64,000 nt of DNA from Cinclus cinclus. Its lineage: Eukaryota; Chordata; Aves; Passeriformes; Cinclidae. Of this stretch, positions 1 to 13,839 are shown piece by piece (the first letter of the stretch is position 1; each line of letters starts with the position of its first letter). Made by a program: the position numbers and the translations under genes. The notes beneath the pieces are model-generated. The model was not told the DNA's origin. It saw only the letters and a program-made list of their open reading frames with translations, and made no database searches. The DNA lies in contig NC_085055.1 in the NCBI RefSeq assembly GCF_963662255.1, positions 6,506,102-6,570,101 on the forward strand. The letters are read 5' to 3'.

Positions 1-897
1 TTTTTTCTTTAAGAAACAATGCAGTTGTGACAATGCCTAACCTTATGTTTTGTAGACCTATGAGATATAATTGTAATATTGCCGCCAATAATTATCATTA
101 CCAAAGACCCTACTTGATTTCTCAGCATTAGATGAGGTCCAACAGATCTTAGGTAAAGTGAATGTATTTAACTGGGAAATAAGAAAATGGAAGGAAGAAG
201 AAGAAAAAAAAATAGAATCCTTTCACATGTCTCTTCTTAGCTTTTGATTTGCCCTCCCCTAAATGTTTCCAAAACAGCAGGAATACGACTTAGCTGTAGG
301 TCTGTATTATGTAATAGTGATTTCTTTGTTTCCTCTCACTTTAAGGTTTAGCAACGGGAAAAAAAAAACAACCCTCACATATAGAAACGGGGGAGGGGAA
401 GTGTTAAGACGATGCTGGATCCCTCTGAGCTATTAATGGTGAATTGCATAACCACTGCCGAGGGGTTGCTAGGTTTTACCACGTCCCTGCTCTGTGTTAA
501 ATATTAACAGTGCTTGTACTTTGGGCAGTGTGGCTGCTGCCGAGCCTGGCTGGGTTTCCATGGAGCTGAGAGCATCCCTTCTCTGCATGCACAGTGAAAC
601 CCTCCTGGTGCTTGGCTAAACCCACCCTGAACATGAGGCACACGGAGCACAGCAGGTTTGCAGCACTTGTTTCGTGCCTCGTGGATGTGCAGGGGTGTTT
701 TCCCTTAAACAGGTTTGGAAATGACACCTATTTTGTCTGGCCTGGTAGATCTGCAGAGACACAGGGTGCCTTTAGCCCTGGCACAGCCACCTGTGCTTTG
801 GGTTCTGCTCTGTCATTGTCAGAAAGATGGGGACAGACTTCCCAGCAGGGCGAGCTGGGCTAGGACAAGGGGGGAGATGGTTTTACCCTAAAAAAAG
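1..897. other. Unique non-coding sequence, no gene seen
   Basis: This stretch opens AT-rich and becomes more GC-balanced after about position 500. There is a short A run near 359-369. Small open frames on both strands (for example 594-863 plus and 497-727 minus) overlap each other and resemble no family I know. I see no promoter, splice-bounded exon or mobile element. Confidence 0.6.
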
Positions 898-1107
898 TCA
901 GGCAGGAATTTTTTGCCATGAAAGTGGTGAAATACTGACATAGGTTGCCTAAGAGAGGTCGTGGATGACCCATCCCTGGAAACATTTGAGGTCAGGTTGG
1001 GCAGAGGTCTGAGCCAACTGGTCTGATGGAAGGTGTCCCTGTTTGTTACAGGGGTTTGGATTAGACAGCATTTAAACAACCTTTCCAGCCTAAATCATTT
1101 TATGATT
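898..1107 (+). mobile_element. CR1 LINE fragment, 3' end, degraded
   Basis: The stretch follows the CR1 3' region in order. It has a gagggtggtgagacac-like segment (diverged here to aaagtggtgaaatac), then 'aggttgcc', 'tggatgacccatccctgga', 'ggtctgatggaaggtgtccc', 'ttggattagacagca', 'cctttccagcctaaatcatt' and a terminal 'ttatgattcc'. The terminal octamer-like end fixes the sense as the plus strand. It is truncated at the 5' side, as most CR1 copies are, and well diverged, so it is probably old. No reverse transcriptase sequence is present. Confidence 0.85.
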
Positions 1108-3778
1108 CCCCCCTGCTATTCCTCCTCCTCATCTATCTTCCTTCTGTTTCCTGGTTTAAATTAGACTGTAAAATCTTCTGGATTAAGATGCAAAAAATAA
1201 ATACAGTATCTCCTAAACCGTGGGTTTGCCTTCTTTTCCCCCAGTAACATAACTCTCATCAAAACCTTTCAGATTTACATTTAAAGCATTTTAATGGAGT
1301 TAATGGTGCAGATTTTTAACACACTGGCTTCCTGGGACTATTTTAGGGCCATGCTGGGACCAGTTTTCATCCATACTGGATGCTGAGAGGCTTTGTTTGC
1401 TGTTGGTCTTTGGAGCAGGGCAGTGCTGGATGCTAGAGATCTACATATTCAATGGGCATGTGAGCTCAAACATTTTTTGTTATGTCTCTAATTAGGCTAA
1501 GTAGGGTGTTGGATTCAAGTGCTAATTAAAAATGACCACTCGAAAATACATTAGGATATTTAGGGCTGTGTGCTGTTTGCATATTTGGGTGCCAGCTCCT
1601 GCTTACCTTTGTGTGAGCAATGTAATGAGTCCAACCACTTTTTAACCTGTCACATTATTTTATTTCTTTTTTTTTTCTTTTTTTTTTTTTCTTTTTTGAC
1701 AGATACACCATGCCTAAGAAAATGAGTTTCTAGCAATGGGAATAAACACACATAGGGCATGGGATTGTCCATGGCAAAAGGAGGAAAGGAGTTTTAGGCA
1801 GTGATAGAAAGGAACTGGCAATTAGGATTGGTCCAGCCCTCTAAAAAGTGATGTGAGTTAAAAACAGTGATGTGAGTACTGAAGAGGTGGGGGTCTCTAG
1901 GAGTCCAGTGTCTGCTGGAAAAAAAAAAGTGAAAAAAATAACAACCTCTGGCTTCCTGAACCTACCCTGCAGGGTGTACCCAAGGGCAAGGTCGTGTCCC
2001 GTTGGCTGTGGCTTGGCAGCACTGGGGGAGTTTGGTCAGTGCCTGGTGTGGCCCAGCACTCTGTCACCACTTGAAGGGTGTGGGAGGGCACCCCAGGTGA
2101 GCAGCCAAGGTGCAGTCTGAGCTGAGGAAATCTGTTTTTAAATGTTGCATTAATTTATGTGGTGCTAAACTTCAAGGTGTCCTTAGCTGGGCAAGGACTG
2201 TTGGGTTTCAAACTGTGTCAGCTCCTACCTGTTCTATGTGCCAGACTGGTCCAGCATTAACTGAATCCTTCACACGTGTGACTGTTCTCATGCACCCTGG
2301 GACAAAGGTGTCCTGGCCCCGTGTCAGCTCTGTAGTGTGGCACATCCCTGTCCCCAAAGCTGGGCTCTGCAGCCAGCTGGAGTCACATCCCTTTCCTTAC
2401 CCCATGGAATCTCCTTACCCTCTGGAGACCTGCAGCCCCCTTGGACTGAACAGGAGAGTACTGTAGCAAAGCACAGCTGTAATATCTGCATGGAGAGGTT
2501 GGTGCTGGGGCTGTGAAGGAGCAGGGATGCCCAGAGCAGGATGTGGCCAATGCCAGTGCCTCGTGCAGCTCTCCCTGCTGAAGCCACAGGGATGTCCCTC
2601 CCAGCACAAGAGCTGGCACATAGAGACCCACATGTGCAAACAAACACATGCCAGCTCAGCACTTGTGGAGACTGTTCAGAGATTCTTTTCAAGTACAGGG
2701 CTCAGCACACACTGTCCTTTTGTTTCCTTTTTTTTTAAAAAAGAAATTTTCCCCCAGTCCCTTGTGAGTAGCTAAACACGTCCATGCAGGCAGGAAGGCC
2801 AGGCTGGCTGCTGGCCTGGCAGACAGGGGGGCTCTGAGCCCTAAATATGTGTCCCTGCTTTGGCTCTCTCCTGCACACCCCCAGTGCTGCACAGGGACTC
2901 TGCCACATGGAAAAACAGCCTTGAAAAATACACAGCCTCACTAAATTTTCATTAAAAATTCATAAACGTTTGGGCAACACTGGGTTGTGTGAAGCCCAGA
3001 CTGGAACACAAACAGTCTGCACCTTGCCTGTAGTCTCAAAGCAAAGGGGATTTTGTAAAGCTGATGTAAACCCAAGCTGGTCTGGGTCCAATGTTTGCTT
3101 GGCTCCAGTTCAGATTCATTCCTGAATTCGAACTGATGAACTTCCAGCCCTCAGGTACATTTATGGGGGTTGACTATGGACACATCTATGGCTTAACAGA
3201 GCCATAATTTCTCCCTGAATGCTTTATTGTTTGAAAATCATAAATAAGGTGAAGTGAAAAGGACAAGCCCCTTTAATCTACAAGTGGTGTGCTAAATGAT
3301 GGTGGTAAATCTCTGCTGGTTCCATGGCAGGTAGAGCTGATTTGCACTCCCAAAATGACAGTGATTTTTATCCCACAACCTACACTGAAGGTGTGGAGAT
3401 TAGCTTTTTGAGGGAAAAAAAAGAACAACAAAAAAACAAACCTACTGTGGACCAGGTTTGGATGGGAATTGTCAGCAAGGAATTACAAAGAGCCTAGGTG
3501 TGTTCTGTTATCCTGATGAAGGAAAAGCCCACCCTGTACTGGCCCTGAACTTTGTCAGGCTCCTTTCTTGCCTCTTTCTCCTCCACATTTTTTATCACTC
3601 CTGATCTATTCATTGCTCTGGTTTACATGCTTTTCTAGCCTGCTAGACCAGGCTGTCTCAAGGCCTGTGTGTTCAGGTGTGCCAGAGGAAGTTCTGCCCC
3701 AGCAGCGTGGAGCTGTGCAAAAAAGCAACCCCACTCCCCTGCAACACTTCTATGGTTCAAAGTTATTTTCATGCAACC
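1108..3778. other. Unique non-coding sequence with homopolymer tracts
   Basis: No gene is supported. The stretch holds an interrupted poly-T run (listed separately) and AT-rich stretches near 1250-1320 and 1480-1560. From about 1940 to 2900 it is more GC-rich, and stop codons are rarer by chance on both strands. The minus-strand frame at 2324-2692 (122 codons) and the plus-strand frame at 2110-2466 (118 codons) overlap and have no domain or codon pattern that favours either one. Confidence 0.55.
1664..1697 (+). repeat. Interrupted poly-T/pyrimidine tract
   Basis: A run of T with isolated C interruptions is followed by 'gacag'. It resembles a polypyrimidine tract ahead of an AG, but no open exon follows. 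It could equally be the reverse complement of an old poly-A tail. I treat it as simple sequence. Confidence 0.9.
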
Positions 3779-3953
3779 TTAGAATGGTTTGGTTTGTAAA
3801 TCATTAGTTCCAAGCCCTGCCATGTGCAGGGACACCTTCCACTAGCCCAGGCTGCTCCAAGCCCTGTTCAACCTGTCCTTGGACAATTCCAGGGATGGGG
3901 CAGCCACAGCTGCTCTGGGCAACTTGTGCCAGGGCCTCCCCACCCTCCCAGCA
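3779..3953 (-). mobile_element. CR1 LINE fragment, inverted
   Basis: It reads 'ttagaatggtttggttt', then 'ccctgccatgtgcaggg', 'acaccttccactagccc', 'aggctgctccaagccc', 'ccagggatggggcagccac', 'tctgggcaacttgtgccag' and 'cctccccaccctccca'. This is the reverse complement of the CR1 3' region, so the element lies on the minus strand. It is fairly well preserved for its length, 5'-truncated and non-coding. Confidence 0.93.
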
Positions 3954-6900
3954 GATATTTTGATGAACATTACACAACAGTGTATGTTCTTTAAAACCCA
4001 GATGTTTACACAAGATGCTTACAGTGCTGCCAGGGCTTTAAACCACTCATGTGTTGTGTCCCCAACCAAAGGCTGTCCCCTGGGCTGGGGGACACCCCAC
4101 TGGTGTGGGGCTGTTCTTTCAACCAAGGTCAGGATGGAATAAAAATCAATAAATGCTTGCAAGTTTAAGCATAAGTATCCCTTCCGTTTAGGGCATTAAT
4201 ATTTATTGTTTGGTGGAGAACAGACCTTGCACATGGCATTTTAGTGTGTTTTATTTGCAAAGCATCCTAGGGTGGCTTTACACAAAAATTGCTGTATTGA
4301 ATTTTCTCGTGATATAGTATTAATTTGTACAAACTGCAAATTGATGCTGACCTGGTTTCTGATGGGTACAAGCTCTCAAATTTTAATTTATATAAAACCT
4401 GGCCCCCATCTCAGCAATGAGAGCTTCAGTGCTGGGGAAAGCAGGGGGACCCTCTGGGAACTGTCAGTCAAAGAAAAAAAAATTCTGGGAAGGTTTTTCC
4501 CCTCTGTCCATCCCTTAGTGGTTCCAGCTGAGATGTTTCAGCTGAAGAAAACTCCACCCCTGTAGCTTCTACTTAGAAAAAACTGCAAAATCTAACTCAG
4601 TCTCCTTAAAAAAGAGGTATTAATGCTTTTCAGAAAGAATTTCCGTCCTCCTGTCAGTCCCAGTGGAGTTTTCTGTAAGGCAATCAATAAGTAATGACCA
4701 GAAAAATACTTTGAAATCCCTTGTTGCTGTCATATTTACCAGATTGTGCATCCCAACCTGAAATCGAGTGAGCTGAGAAACTGAAAAAAAAGAGAAGAAT
4801 GAAGAAAAATCCGAGGAGCATGCTCATGGACCCACCTTCTATCATATTGCCTGCCAGGAGGCTGCTGGGGTGATGCATTTTTGGGGTGGAGCACCATAGT
4901 GGCTCTGTTAGAAAGCCTGGTCCCCAGGGTGGCACAGGAGCCATCAGCACTGTGGTCCCTCAGGGGACCCAATGGCCACACAGGTGTCCAGCCCAGTGAG
5001 ACCCAGCAGAAGCACTTCAGCATCCAGAGAAAAAAGTCCTTTAAAGAACTGTGGGATGCTCAATGGAAATAATAAATTTGGGGTTCTTCCTTAATCCTTG
5101 CAAGTCTTTTTTTTTTTTCATGAATATGAGAGCTGAAGAAGTCTTTTTAGAATGAAATCGTCATTTTATTAGAAAAAAGTTCTGGTGTCCTGCGAGAGAG
5201 ATAAAATTGACATGCTTTTGGCAACTTGGTATTCAGCACGTGGCTGCATACCTTGGCTGTTCTGCCAGGGCTGAGGATGTCTGGGCTCAAAGGAAAGGGC
5301 TGGGAGAAAGGAAACCCAAAAGACAGACTTTTTCAAGTGGCCAAAGTGTGTGCTCTTGCAGAGCTGAAAACACAGGAGTCCAAGTCACTCCAGAAGTCAC
5401 AGTATTTTTTATTCTTTTCCCAAAGTTTTAGGAAACTCAGACTAAGCTGTATTTTCCTCCACAAATCTCCTCCCAAAATTTTTGGCTTTCTCTTCCCAGA
5501 CACTTTGTAAAAACCATCTCAAATTCTCGCCTGGAGTTGGCGTCTTAGAAATTTATTTCCAGTTCATTGCTGGCCAATATGGGTGACAAAGTGTGTTTCA
5601 TGAGGAGGAAAACCCACTTTGTGGTTTTTGAGGGCCAGAGTTGGAGACCAGCTTCCAATCACACAGAAATAGTATTTGCAGCTGTTTGCACATGACATTA
5701 TTTCCTGGGCACCTGGCTTGTACATACAATTAAGAACTTGTAAATCTGAAGAAATCTTAAATTAAGGTACCAAAATGTGCCTGCAAACATTTGTGCCTGC
5801 CATTTTTCAACTGTAATAATGGGAGTCCTGTTAAAGTGAGGATGAAAAATTGGTCCTGTGTCAATAACCTGTATGAATGATATTAGAGAAAACTTGCAAG
5901 TCATCAAAAGACCCTCTTCTCCATTTAATTCTCTTCCTAGCTCATTATGGATTATCACGTTTTGTCTAGTTAGTGGCATGATTATGGAAATAGAACAAAC
6001 TATTTCTCTCTGCTTCTTATCTAAAAGATGAATGAGGCAGGTATAATTGGCTTAAGTTATCATTTAGCAGTGAGCTCTGGTGATGCAGGGTTTTATTTTG
6101 TCCTCAGCCTGAAGTCCTGAGAAAAATTGAATGTTCCCTTGGTTTTTTTCTGTTCCCACTGCCCACATGCTTAACCCAAAGCAATGCACCTATTAAGGGC
6201 TGAAGCACCTTTTTTTCCCCAGAAAAAAATCAGTTGTAAATAACTCAGGAGGTGGAGATGATCATCAGGGCATAAATCACCAGCACTGAAACAACAGCTG
6301 AATGACCTGAGCACATCCAGGGAGCCACATCCACCCTCACCTGGGACTCAGTGCTCATCCCACTGCCCTGTACCTGCACCTATGGTTTGTGTGATCCCAG
6401 AATCAGGGTATGTGCTCCAGGCAGCACAGGCTCCCACCTCCTGGAGTGTACTGGGAAAGGATGTGGGACTTTGAAAACATTTTTCTTTTTAATAATAAGA
6501 GAGAATAAAAATGGCAAGGAGAGAGGAGGTGTCATCACCAGGCAGGGTGTTTCCCTCACCTCCACGTTAGGCTATGAAATGTTAGAGGTGCTCCTAAGCA
6601 TGCACTTTCCATTGGGATGCTGGGCCCAGGTTACAGCTGTGTGAGCTCATGGGAACCACTCAGTTTGAACACATTTGGGTCCACAATTGCCAGGTTTGGT
6701 GCTTAAAAGCATCTGCCAAAAAGTCCATCAGTCATGAAGATCATTGGTGCTGTCATTGCATTTCCTGAGGCCTCAGGGGACACTGGACAATGATGTTAAT
6801 TGGAGACTATAAAATATTGGGAAAAGCCAAAGCAATTTTGAAAAGGACCTTTCTACCTTCCTGTGATCTCTTATGTCTTTATTCAAAGAGAAAATACTGT

Positions 6901-9412
6901 CTGAGAAATAAAGGGGAAATTTGCTCATCTTGACTTTCACAGTGGATAAAAAAGAGCAGTGGGAAGGAGAGAGAATGCTCCCTGTCTAGCTTACAGTATT
7001 GGAGCTTAGCTCTTCCCTATTTTATCCAAAGCCTATTTTTAATAATGCCAAAATAATAATTGCTGAAATTCCTTTTTTTTTTTTCATGCAAAGCATCATT
7101 GGCAAAAATTTTTTCACAGCTTCCCTTGGCAGTCAGTTGGAGCAGCAGAATTTGATGGACCCTGACGATACAGGGGGACAAAGGCAGCTTTAGAGGACAT
7201 AAAACTATCTGGGCAAAAACTCCCTCAGCCCAAATTGCCTCTGTTGTGTTCCTCTGTTGCCTGACAATATGCTCTCAAGAAAACACAAAATGTTGTTCTC
7301 TTTGTGGAAAATTCTTGCAAGTTTTTTGCCTTTTTTTTTGCATGTGTTTACTGAAATAAGAAAAAAAGCCAAAAAGGAAGAAGAAAAAAAGCTCAGAAAA
7401 ATTACAGAACTTTTCTCTCCAAATTACCTCTGTTGTAAAAAGTGTCGCAGAAGACTTCACATTCCAAAAATACCAGCCAGCTCCACAAGCTGTGAGTGAA
7501 TGTAGACCCAAGTGAGATGAGGATCAGGCCTAATTTGCTCATAATTATGATAAACCCATATAAAATAATTTTCCATTTTTCTGGAACCAACCCCCAAATT
7601 CTACTTTTAATATCTAGGAATACGCCAGTGAACAATCCATTATATTGTCCTCCCACAGTTATTATTTTCCAAAGTGACAGGGAGATGACAGGAGACTGTG
7701 GCTCCAGGTTGTGAATGAGCAGCGGGAACAGATGGGTTTGTGAGAAGCAGCAATCCTGCTCTCCTGCTAAAAGTGCTACAAACAGGAACCCCAGCTAACG
7801 TGCCCCGAAAATGTAGAGCAGTGGAAACATCCCCAGGCAGAGGATTTCACAAGGCTTTCCAGGAAGCATCAATATCTGTGTAAGAAGAAAATGGAGCTGC
7901 AGATGCTGAAGTACTTATTGCACTTTCAAAAAGAATACAGGGGCAGCTTCAATTGTCCCACTATCAGGTGCTAAATAAGGTTGATTAATCAAGGTTTAAG
8001 ATAACAGGAGGAGTATTCAATGGCATTAATGTGTCTCATGGGATTCACCCTTCTTTTGGGTAATGGGAAGTGTCTGGTTGTGAAGACGTAGATAATAAGG
8101 ATTTATAGCATCATAATGTGTAGTGTTTTTCATGAGGGACACCATGAAAATATGGAAACTTGACAGCAAATACTATTTCAATTATTTAGTTGTCTACTGG
8201 CATGCCAGGATGGGGCTGTCTCTGGTGCTCCACCCTCATCTCAGCCTTTTACTTTCTCTCTTTGCCTTTGTCTCCCAGCAACTCTGGTGTTTTTGCTCCC
8301 AGGTGGGCACAACCCCTCCTTGACAAACAACTACCTGAAAGAAAACAAAAAGGAAGAAAGTCATATAAGGGTGTCTTTGCCATTCCAAATTTTCCAGCAA
8401 TTTTACAGGACCACAAGTGGGTTTCACATGTCCGATGATGTGAAGGGTCCAACAAGAGTTCTGCTGGTTGGAGCTGCAGTGGAAATGAGAATAACCCAGA
8501 AAATTATGCTCTTAGGGTGAATTTTCACAAAGGGTTTTTCCCGTAGTCCTGCTGGGCTGTTTGAAGGAGATCTGAGCAGAAAGGACAGGTACAAAAGCAA
8601 TGAGAGATGCTGCAGGAAACCTTAATGAATCAACAGTTGAGTTCTTCATCTCCTTTCTAACCAGCCAAAGTCAAGTTTCTCCATCCTTTTCCATCTTCCT
8701 TTGTCTTGTAGACAATTTCACAAGCAATTTGACATCCCATACTTTTCAGCTCTGCATCATCCTCGCTCATTATGATTTTTCTTTTATTATTTCTCTCTAC
8801 TGTGTCAGTTTCCTGGACCCTCAAGCATAAATGTAAGACCCTGCTGCAGTCAGCTCTTGAGCCAGGATGGTGTGAGCTGTGCCACCACTCACCCTTCAGT
8901 GCCAGGCCATGGAAACGCACCTGGCAATGCCATAACTCCATCCTGGCATTGCCATCACCCCATCTGGATGACGTGGGACACAATAAACAGAAAACCTGAC
9001 AACTGGACTCAGATGAAGTATGTGTGCTGCAATGTGCAAGCATGACTCAGGCACTGCAGCCAGGCACTCCCTGGAGTCTGGCTGTGTCCCAGAGACATTT
9101 TTCTCCCTGGCTCTAGTTGACACATCCAGGCTGATACATTATGTTTATATTTTTGACAGGTTATGATGTAAAGAAGGTTATCACTTCCTCACTGGGGGAG
9201 GACCCAGGGTTGAGAGAGCCTGGCTGACCTTTTAACTGGGTTCTGATATTTCTTCTGCCTCTTCCCACACAGTCCCTTTCTCCTGCCACTGTTGGAACAC
9301 TTGCCCTGGATCCTGCATCCCCCCTACCCTACCCCTTCTTCATGGCTGCTAAGGTCATGACAGGGTTGAAAGCCCAGTTCATTCACATGGAACATGCACA
9401 CCCTGCAGCTCC

Positions 9413-9414
<2 letters not shown>
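3954..9414. other. Unique non-coding sequence, no gene seen
   Basis: I see no repeat family and no credible gene in this 5.4 kb. Homopolymer runs occur near 5107-5119 and 7072-7084 (T) and an A-rich segment near 7360-7400. AT-rich segments with TAAT/ATTA cores occur near 4190-4400, 5690-5960 and 7960-8060; the last contains 'ttgattaatcaagg'. Short open frames are scattered on both strands without splice or promoter context. Confidence 0.55.

Positions 9415-9477
<63 letters not shown>
9415..9477. repeat. (AT)n microsatellite, about 31 units
   Basis: This is an uninterrupted alternating AT run of about 63 bp, the longest pure microsatellite in the window. The Tyr/Ile repeat open frames on the minus strand across this interval are artefacts of it. 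Such runs are usually length-polymorphic and can extrude cruciforms, so the exact length may be affected by sequencing or assembly. Confidence 0.98.
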
Positions 9478-9483
<6 letters not shown>

Positions 9484-11212
9484 AGCACATCCTCTGCAGT
9501 GCTGGGTGCATTTTTCCATTGGGGAAGGACATGCTGGGGAAGTGGGAAGGTTGGAGCATGATCCCCCTGGCACTGGATACTGCCTGGAGTGGGGAGGGTG
9601 GGTGGGCAGCCCAAGCAGGGATCACTGCACTCACAGGCAGACAGCAATGGCCGGGGTAGGAGCAGTTGTCCTGTTAAATGAGAGTTTTACTATTTCCCTC
9701 AGTGACAACTGAATTATATCCTTCAGCAGGCACAGAGTTCGATTGCTGCTTTTGAAAAATGTAGCTGGAATAAATGCTGTATGTGTCCCAGATGAGGTTT
9801 TCCCCTCACTATATTCTCTAATTTCCTTCATACAGGAGGAATACTTGTATTTGTTGCTTTCCCTCCTTATGCATTTGCTATGAGGGCTTTTGAGCCCAAA
9901 GGCCCTCACTTTGAATAGAAATGAAGCTTCTGGTGTTTCCTCTATTTAAGGGAGGAAAGCAAAATACTGGAGGATGCATTGCTTCAGCCCTGACCTATTT
10001 CTATGCTCAGCACATTTTTCTCCCTCCATGGACATGAGTTGTCCCAAACCCTGGGGCTACTTTCTGCTTCCAGGTCTCTGGAATGCCCTCACAGCTGGGC
10101 TGGAGGGGAACAGACCTTCCTGAGGGGCAGCAGCACAGGGCTCTCTCCTTTTGCTCCCTGTGAACTGTAAGAAAAATGTCATTTATCAGGAAGGTGTTCC
10201 ATGCGTATTTAACACTGAAAGGGAATCTCAGGAGCAGACACATAAGGCAATTACATGTGTGTTTTTCAGTCCTAATTAGACTGAACTCTGTAATTGTGAG
10301 ATATATTTTCGAATTTTTTTTTTTTCCATTAAAGAAGTAACCCCTCTTTTATCAAGGCTGAGCTAAACCCCAAGTGGAAAGGTGAGGGAAAGAGGAATAA
10401 TTAATGATGATGAAGACTCTGCCTGCCATGGGAGCACTGCTGCATCCCATTAAATTTTACCCCTCTGGCACAGGAACCCTCTCTGCGATGCTCCTGGGGC
10501 CAGAGAGGAGTGGCCAGGGCTGGGTTGTCTCCAGCCTGGGGGCAATTAAGGGACTTTTAAATTCTTCAGCACTAAGGGGTGTGTTTAGCTACATGGACTC
10601 CAGTGATCTTCACAGGTGTTAAATGTATAACAGAGGACTGAGGGGATGGAAATTCCACTAAGAGTGTTGCTACTCCTAGTAGTTATTTATGTGATGGAAG
10701 GGCTGAGATGTGCATTGTTAAGAGGGGTGTGATGATGGTTACCATCTTTCCAGGAGGATCAAACATTCAGAAGAACCCAGATACCCAGATTGGGAAGATT
10801 TTGGAACGGCAAAATATCTGGGATTTGGGTGATAGGGCTCAGCTTGGGGCAGATCTGAAATCCACAATGACAATTCATGGAGGAGAATAAAGTATTTGGA
10901 AGGGGGGATTAATACAGTTTTAAGGCAGCTCACCTTCCTTCTGCCCAGCACAGGCACTGTGGTGCCTCACCCAGAGCAGAGAGGTGACATTGCTGATGTC
11001 ACATGTGGGCAGCATTGGTGACAGCAGCAGGCTGGGTCAGCTCAGCATCCTCTGCCCAGCTGGGTGCAGATGGTTTTCACCACACAGCAGCATGACAAAA
11101 AGCACCTCTCAAGAGCTGAGCCATTCCCTGCGGTGGGGGTGTTGCTTAGGATGGGGAGATGTGGGAGGTGACACAGCTTTATTATGCCTCATCAAAATAA
11201 ATTCGAGAGAGA

Positions 11213-11277
11213 TTAAAAACAAAACAAAACAAACAAAAAAAATCCCCACCCAAAACAACAACAACAACAACAACAAA
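11213..11277 (+). repeat. A-rich block ending in (AAC)8
   Basis: A run of AAAAC-type units (11213-11241) and a short C-rich spacer lead into about eight perfect AAC units at 11254-11277. Simple repeats of this kind often grow from retroposon poly-A tails. No recognisable retroposon body precedes it, so the origin is open. Confidence 0.92.
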
Positions 11278-12622
11278 AGCACACTTCAATTTGAAAGGAG
11301 AGGAATAAGGCAGATAAAAGGTATGAATTTTTCCTCCAAGACAGACTGCTAAATAGGCTCTTCTTGTTCACTGAGATTCAGTAATGCAAGTTGACAGGAT
11401 ATTAAGGTTATTCCAGGTTCTTCTGTCTCCCAGGGTCATAAGCCTTCTGCTATGCATGTTAATCCATTTTAGCATTCCTCCGAGTAGCTGCATAAGTAGG
11501 GCAATCGGTTTAGTATGTATTCTTTCCATTTACAGCCTAGTTGGGAGGAGAAACCTACTAATTAACAGAATACCCCTAGAAAATCAGGAGTCATTTTAAT
11601 AATACAGACACTCCGCACAATGTTCTGCAATTAAAGATAAACCTTCCCCTGAAATATTTCAGGGGTGAGAGGAGGAGATCCAAGCAAGAAGGACCCTGGA
11701 GGCGTTTATCCTGCATCTTTTCCCTCTGCCCTTCTCTTTCCCTGGCTGTTGCCACATAAGGCTGGTGTGCCACATCTCTCTGTGACTGAAGAGAAAACAA
11801 GAGCCTGGGTCTCACTGCATCTCCCTGAAAGCTCAGGCTTCCCTCCCGAATAGCAGCTGGAAAGTTCCTGTCCATGCTGTGCCAGAGGATTCTCCTACAC
11901 CAGGCATCATGCCATGGACTATTAGCCCCCTTCATGCCACAGAGGTGTCTGACCAAGCCCTCGGTGTGCCACACACCTGAATATGTTCTCCTTTTCCCGG
12001 GTCATTTTAAATCTCACCGGCTTTCAAGTAGCTGAGACAATGACATCAGTGAATAATGCTAAAAATAATAGTGCTCGTTTTGAGACTGAAAAGTCAAATA
12101 ACCACCCTGAAATTTGCCACTCTCTCACCTTGTTCAGCATAAATAATTCCCAAGTTCCCAAGTGCTTTCCAAATTATATTTCCTGAAAACCGTTTCTCTA
12201 TCTTAACACTTGTGCTTGTTTTGGGGAGTACTCAAGCACAGAGCAGAGGGTGAGCAGAGCTGGGGGTACCTCTGCCCTTCACTTCTCAGCTGCTGTGACA
12301 AGACGTCCTCTGAGACTGAATGTAGCAGCATTCAATTAAAAAGAATTAGTAAAAATAATTATACAAGTATCTATTTCGCTTTTAGCTGGCCTTTAACAAA
12401 ATGTTTTTGGATTTTTATTTCCTTTTATCATTTCTGCAAGAAATGAGAAATATTTGCCTTGATCACTGCTTGAGCCAGAGGCTTTAAGCAGGCAGCTGTT
12501 CAGATACTTCAATCCTTAACTCTTCCAGCAGTGATGGGAATGCCCTTCAGCTCTCAGCTAGGGAATGGGGTTTGCCTAAACCTGGATGATCTGTCCTTTC
12601 TGCAGCCATGGGCTGCATAAGG

Positions 12623-12638
12623 AAAAAAAAAAAAAAAA
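12623..12638 (+). repeat. Poly-A run (16)
   Basis: Sixteen consecutive A residues sit in otherwise unique sequence. I see no retroposon body or target-site duplication beside it. Confidence 0.95.
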
Positions 12639-12703
12639 CACATGTAGCATTTCTTGATCTCTGACAGAGAGTGAGTTAAGTAATTTCACCTTTAAGGCTG
12701 GGA

Positions 12704-12718
12704 TTTTTTTTTTTTTTT
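12704..12718 (+). repeat. Poly-T run (15)
   Basis: Fifteen consecutive T residues lie about 65 bp downstream of the A16 run. The two could pair as an inverted pair, but their composition alone gives no reason to see more than simple sequence. Confidence 0.95.
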
Positions 12719-13839
12719 CTGAGAGACAGAAGGAGAAGACAGTTCAAAGCTAATATCCCCTTCTAGGGAAGGGTTGCTCTAGATCAAAAGAGCCTCCTGA
12801 GCTACAGCCAGCAGAGATTGGTGGGAATAATCCTACTGCTGCAATGGATTTGGGACCAGGTCTTGATGTGTGAACACTCTACCACAGTTACTAAGTGTGG
12901 TCACTTTCCCAAAGCATTTGTTGTCAGAGATATTGTGGGTGGATCTCACCACAAAAGCAATGACATTCCTAAGGACAAGGAAGAGCTGGGAAAAGGGTGA
13001 TATTTGGGATCAGAGATCTCTGTAACACCACCAAAACCAGTGGTGACATGAGGCTGCACCTGACCATCCCAGACACGGCACAGCTACGCAGTGCTTGAAC
13101 CCAGCAGGGTTTTATTCCTGGGTGGATGATGGAGAATCATGTCTTCACTGTCAGAAACTAGAATATAGCATGAGCTGTGTAATACAACAGAGAGGGCAGG
13201 GGGAAATTTCATGAGTGTATTTATAGATAAGAAGTGAGATTGTTTTCAGTTATTGAGTTGAAAACATCTCTCTTCTCATCCACTATCAGCTTTGAGTTGG
13301 GTAACACAGGCTGTAACTTCACTTAGGAAAGTGCCATGGCTCTGACAGCACTGGGGCTGCCACCCTGGAGCTGCCATCCATCAGGGACCTTGCTCAAGTC
13401 TCACTTTTTATTGAGAACACATTCTTAGGAAAAAATGAGGTTAAAAAAAATATTATGGTGTAACATATTAATGGACTAATTTTTACTTACAGGTGAAATA
13501 TTTGAAATCCAGAGATTGAATATATGCAATGTGCTAAGCAACTTGGATGTCCAAATGACATAACTCTGCCTTCATGGGAAGGGTCAGAAATATCTTCTTT
13601 CCTCAGCAGCTTTTTCCTCAGGTTTTGTGAAGCAGTCAAAACAGTCTCTGCTACCAGGGGATGCTGCTGTCCCACTCTGAGTGCACAGAGTGCTCACTGT
13701 CACTTCTCACCACTCAGCCAAAAAACACTTGAAAATACAGACAGACTTGCTTAGGAAAATGTGGATTATATTCCATCTCCTTCTCCATTCTGGGAAAACT
13801 AAATGAAATAAAAATGCTGACAGAAGACAGCTTTACCCC

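Noticed and set aside
9324..9647. Minus-strand frames with a long Tyr/Ile repeat
   Set aside because: They are read-through of the (AT)n microsatellite and not proteins.
12623..12718. Nearby A16 and T15 runs as a possible hairpin or retroposon pair
   Set aside because: Homopolymers of this size are common. No retroposon body or target duplication borders them.
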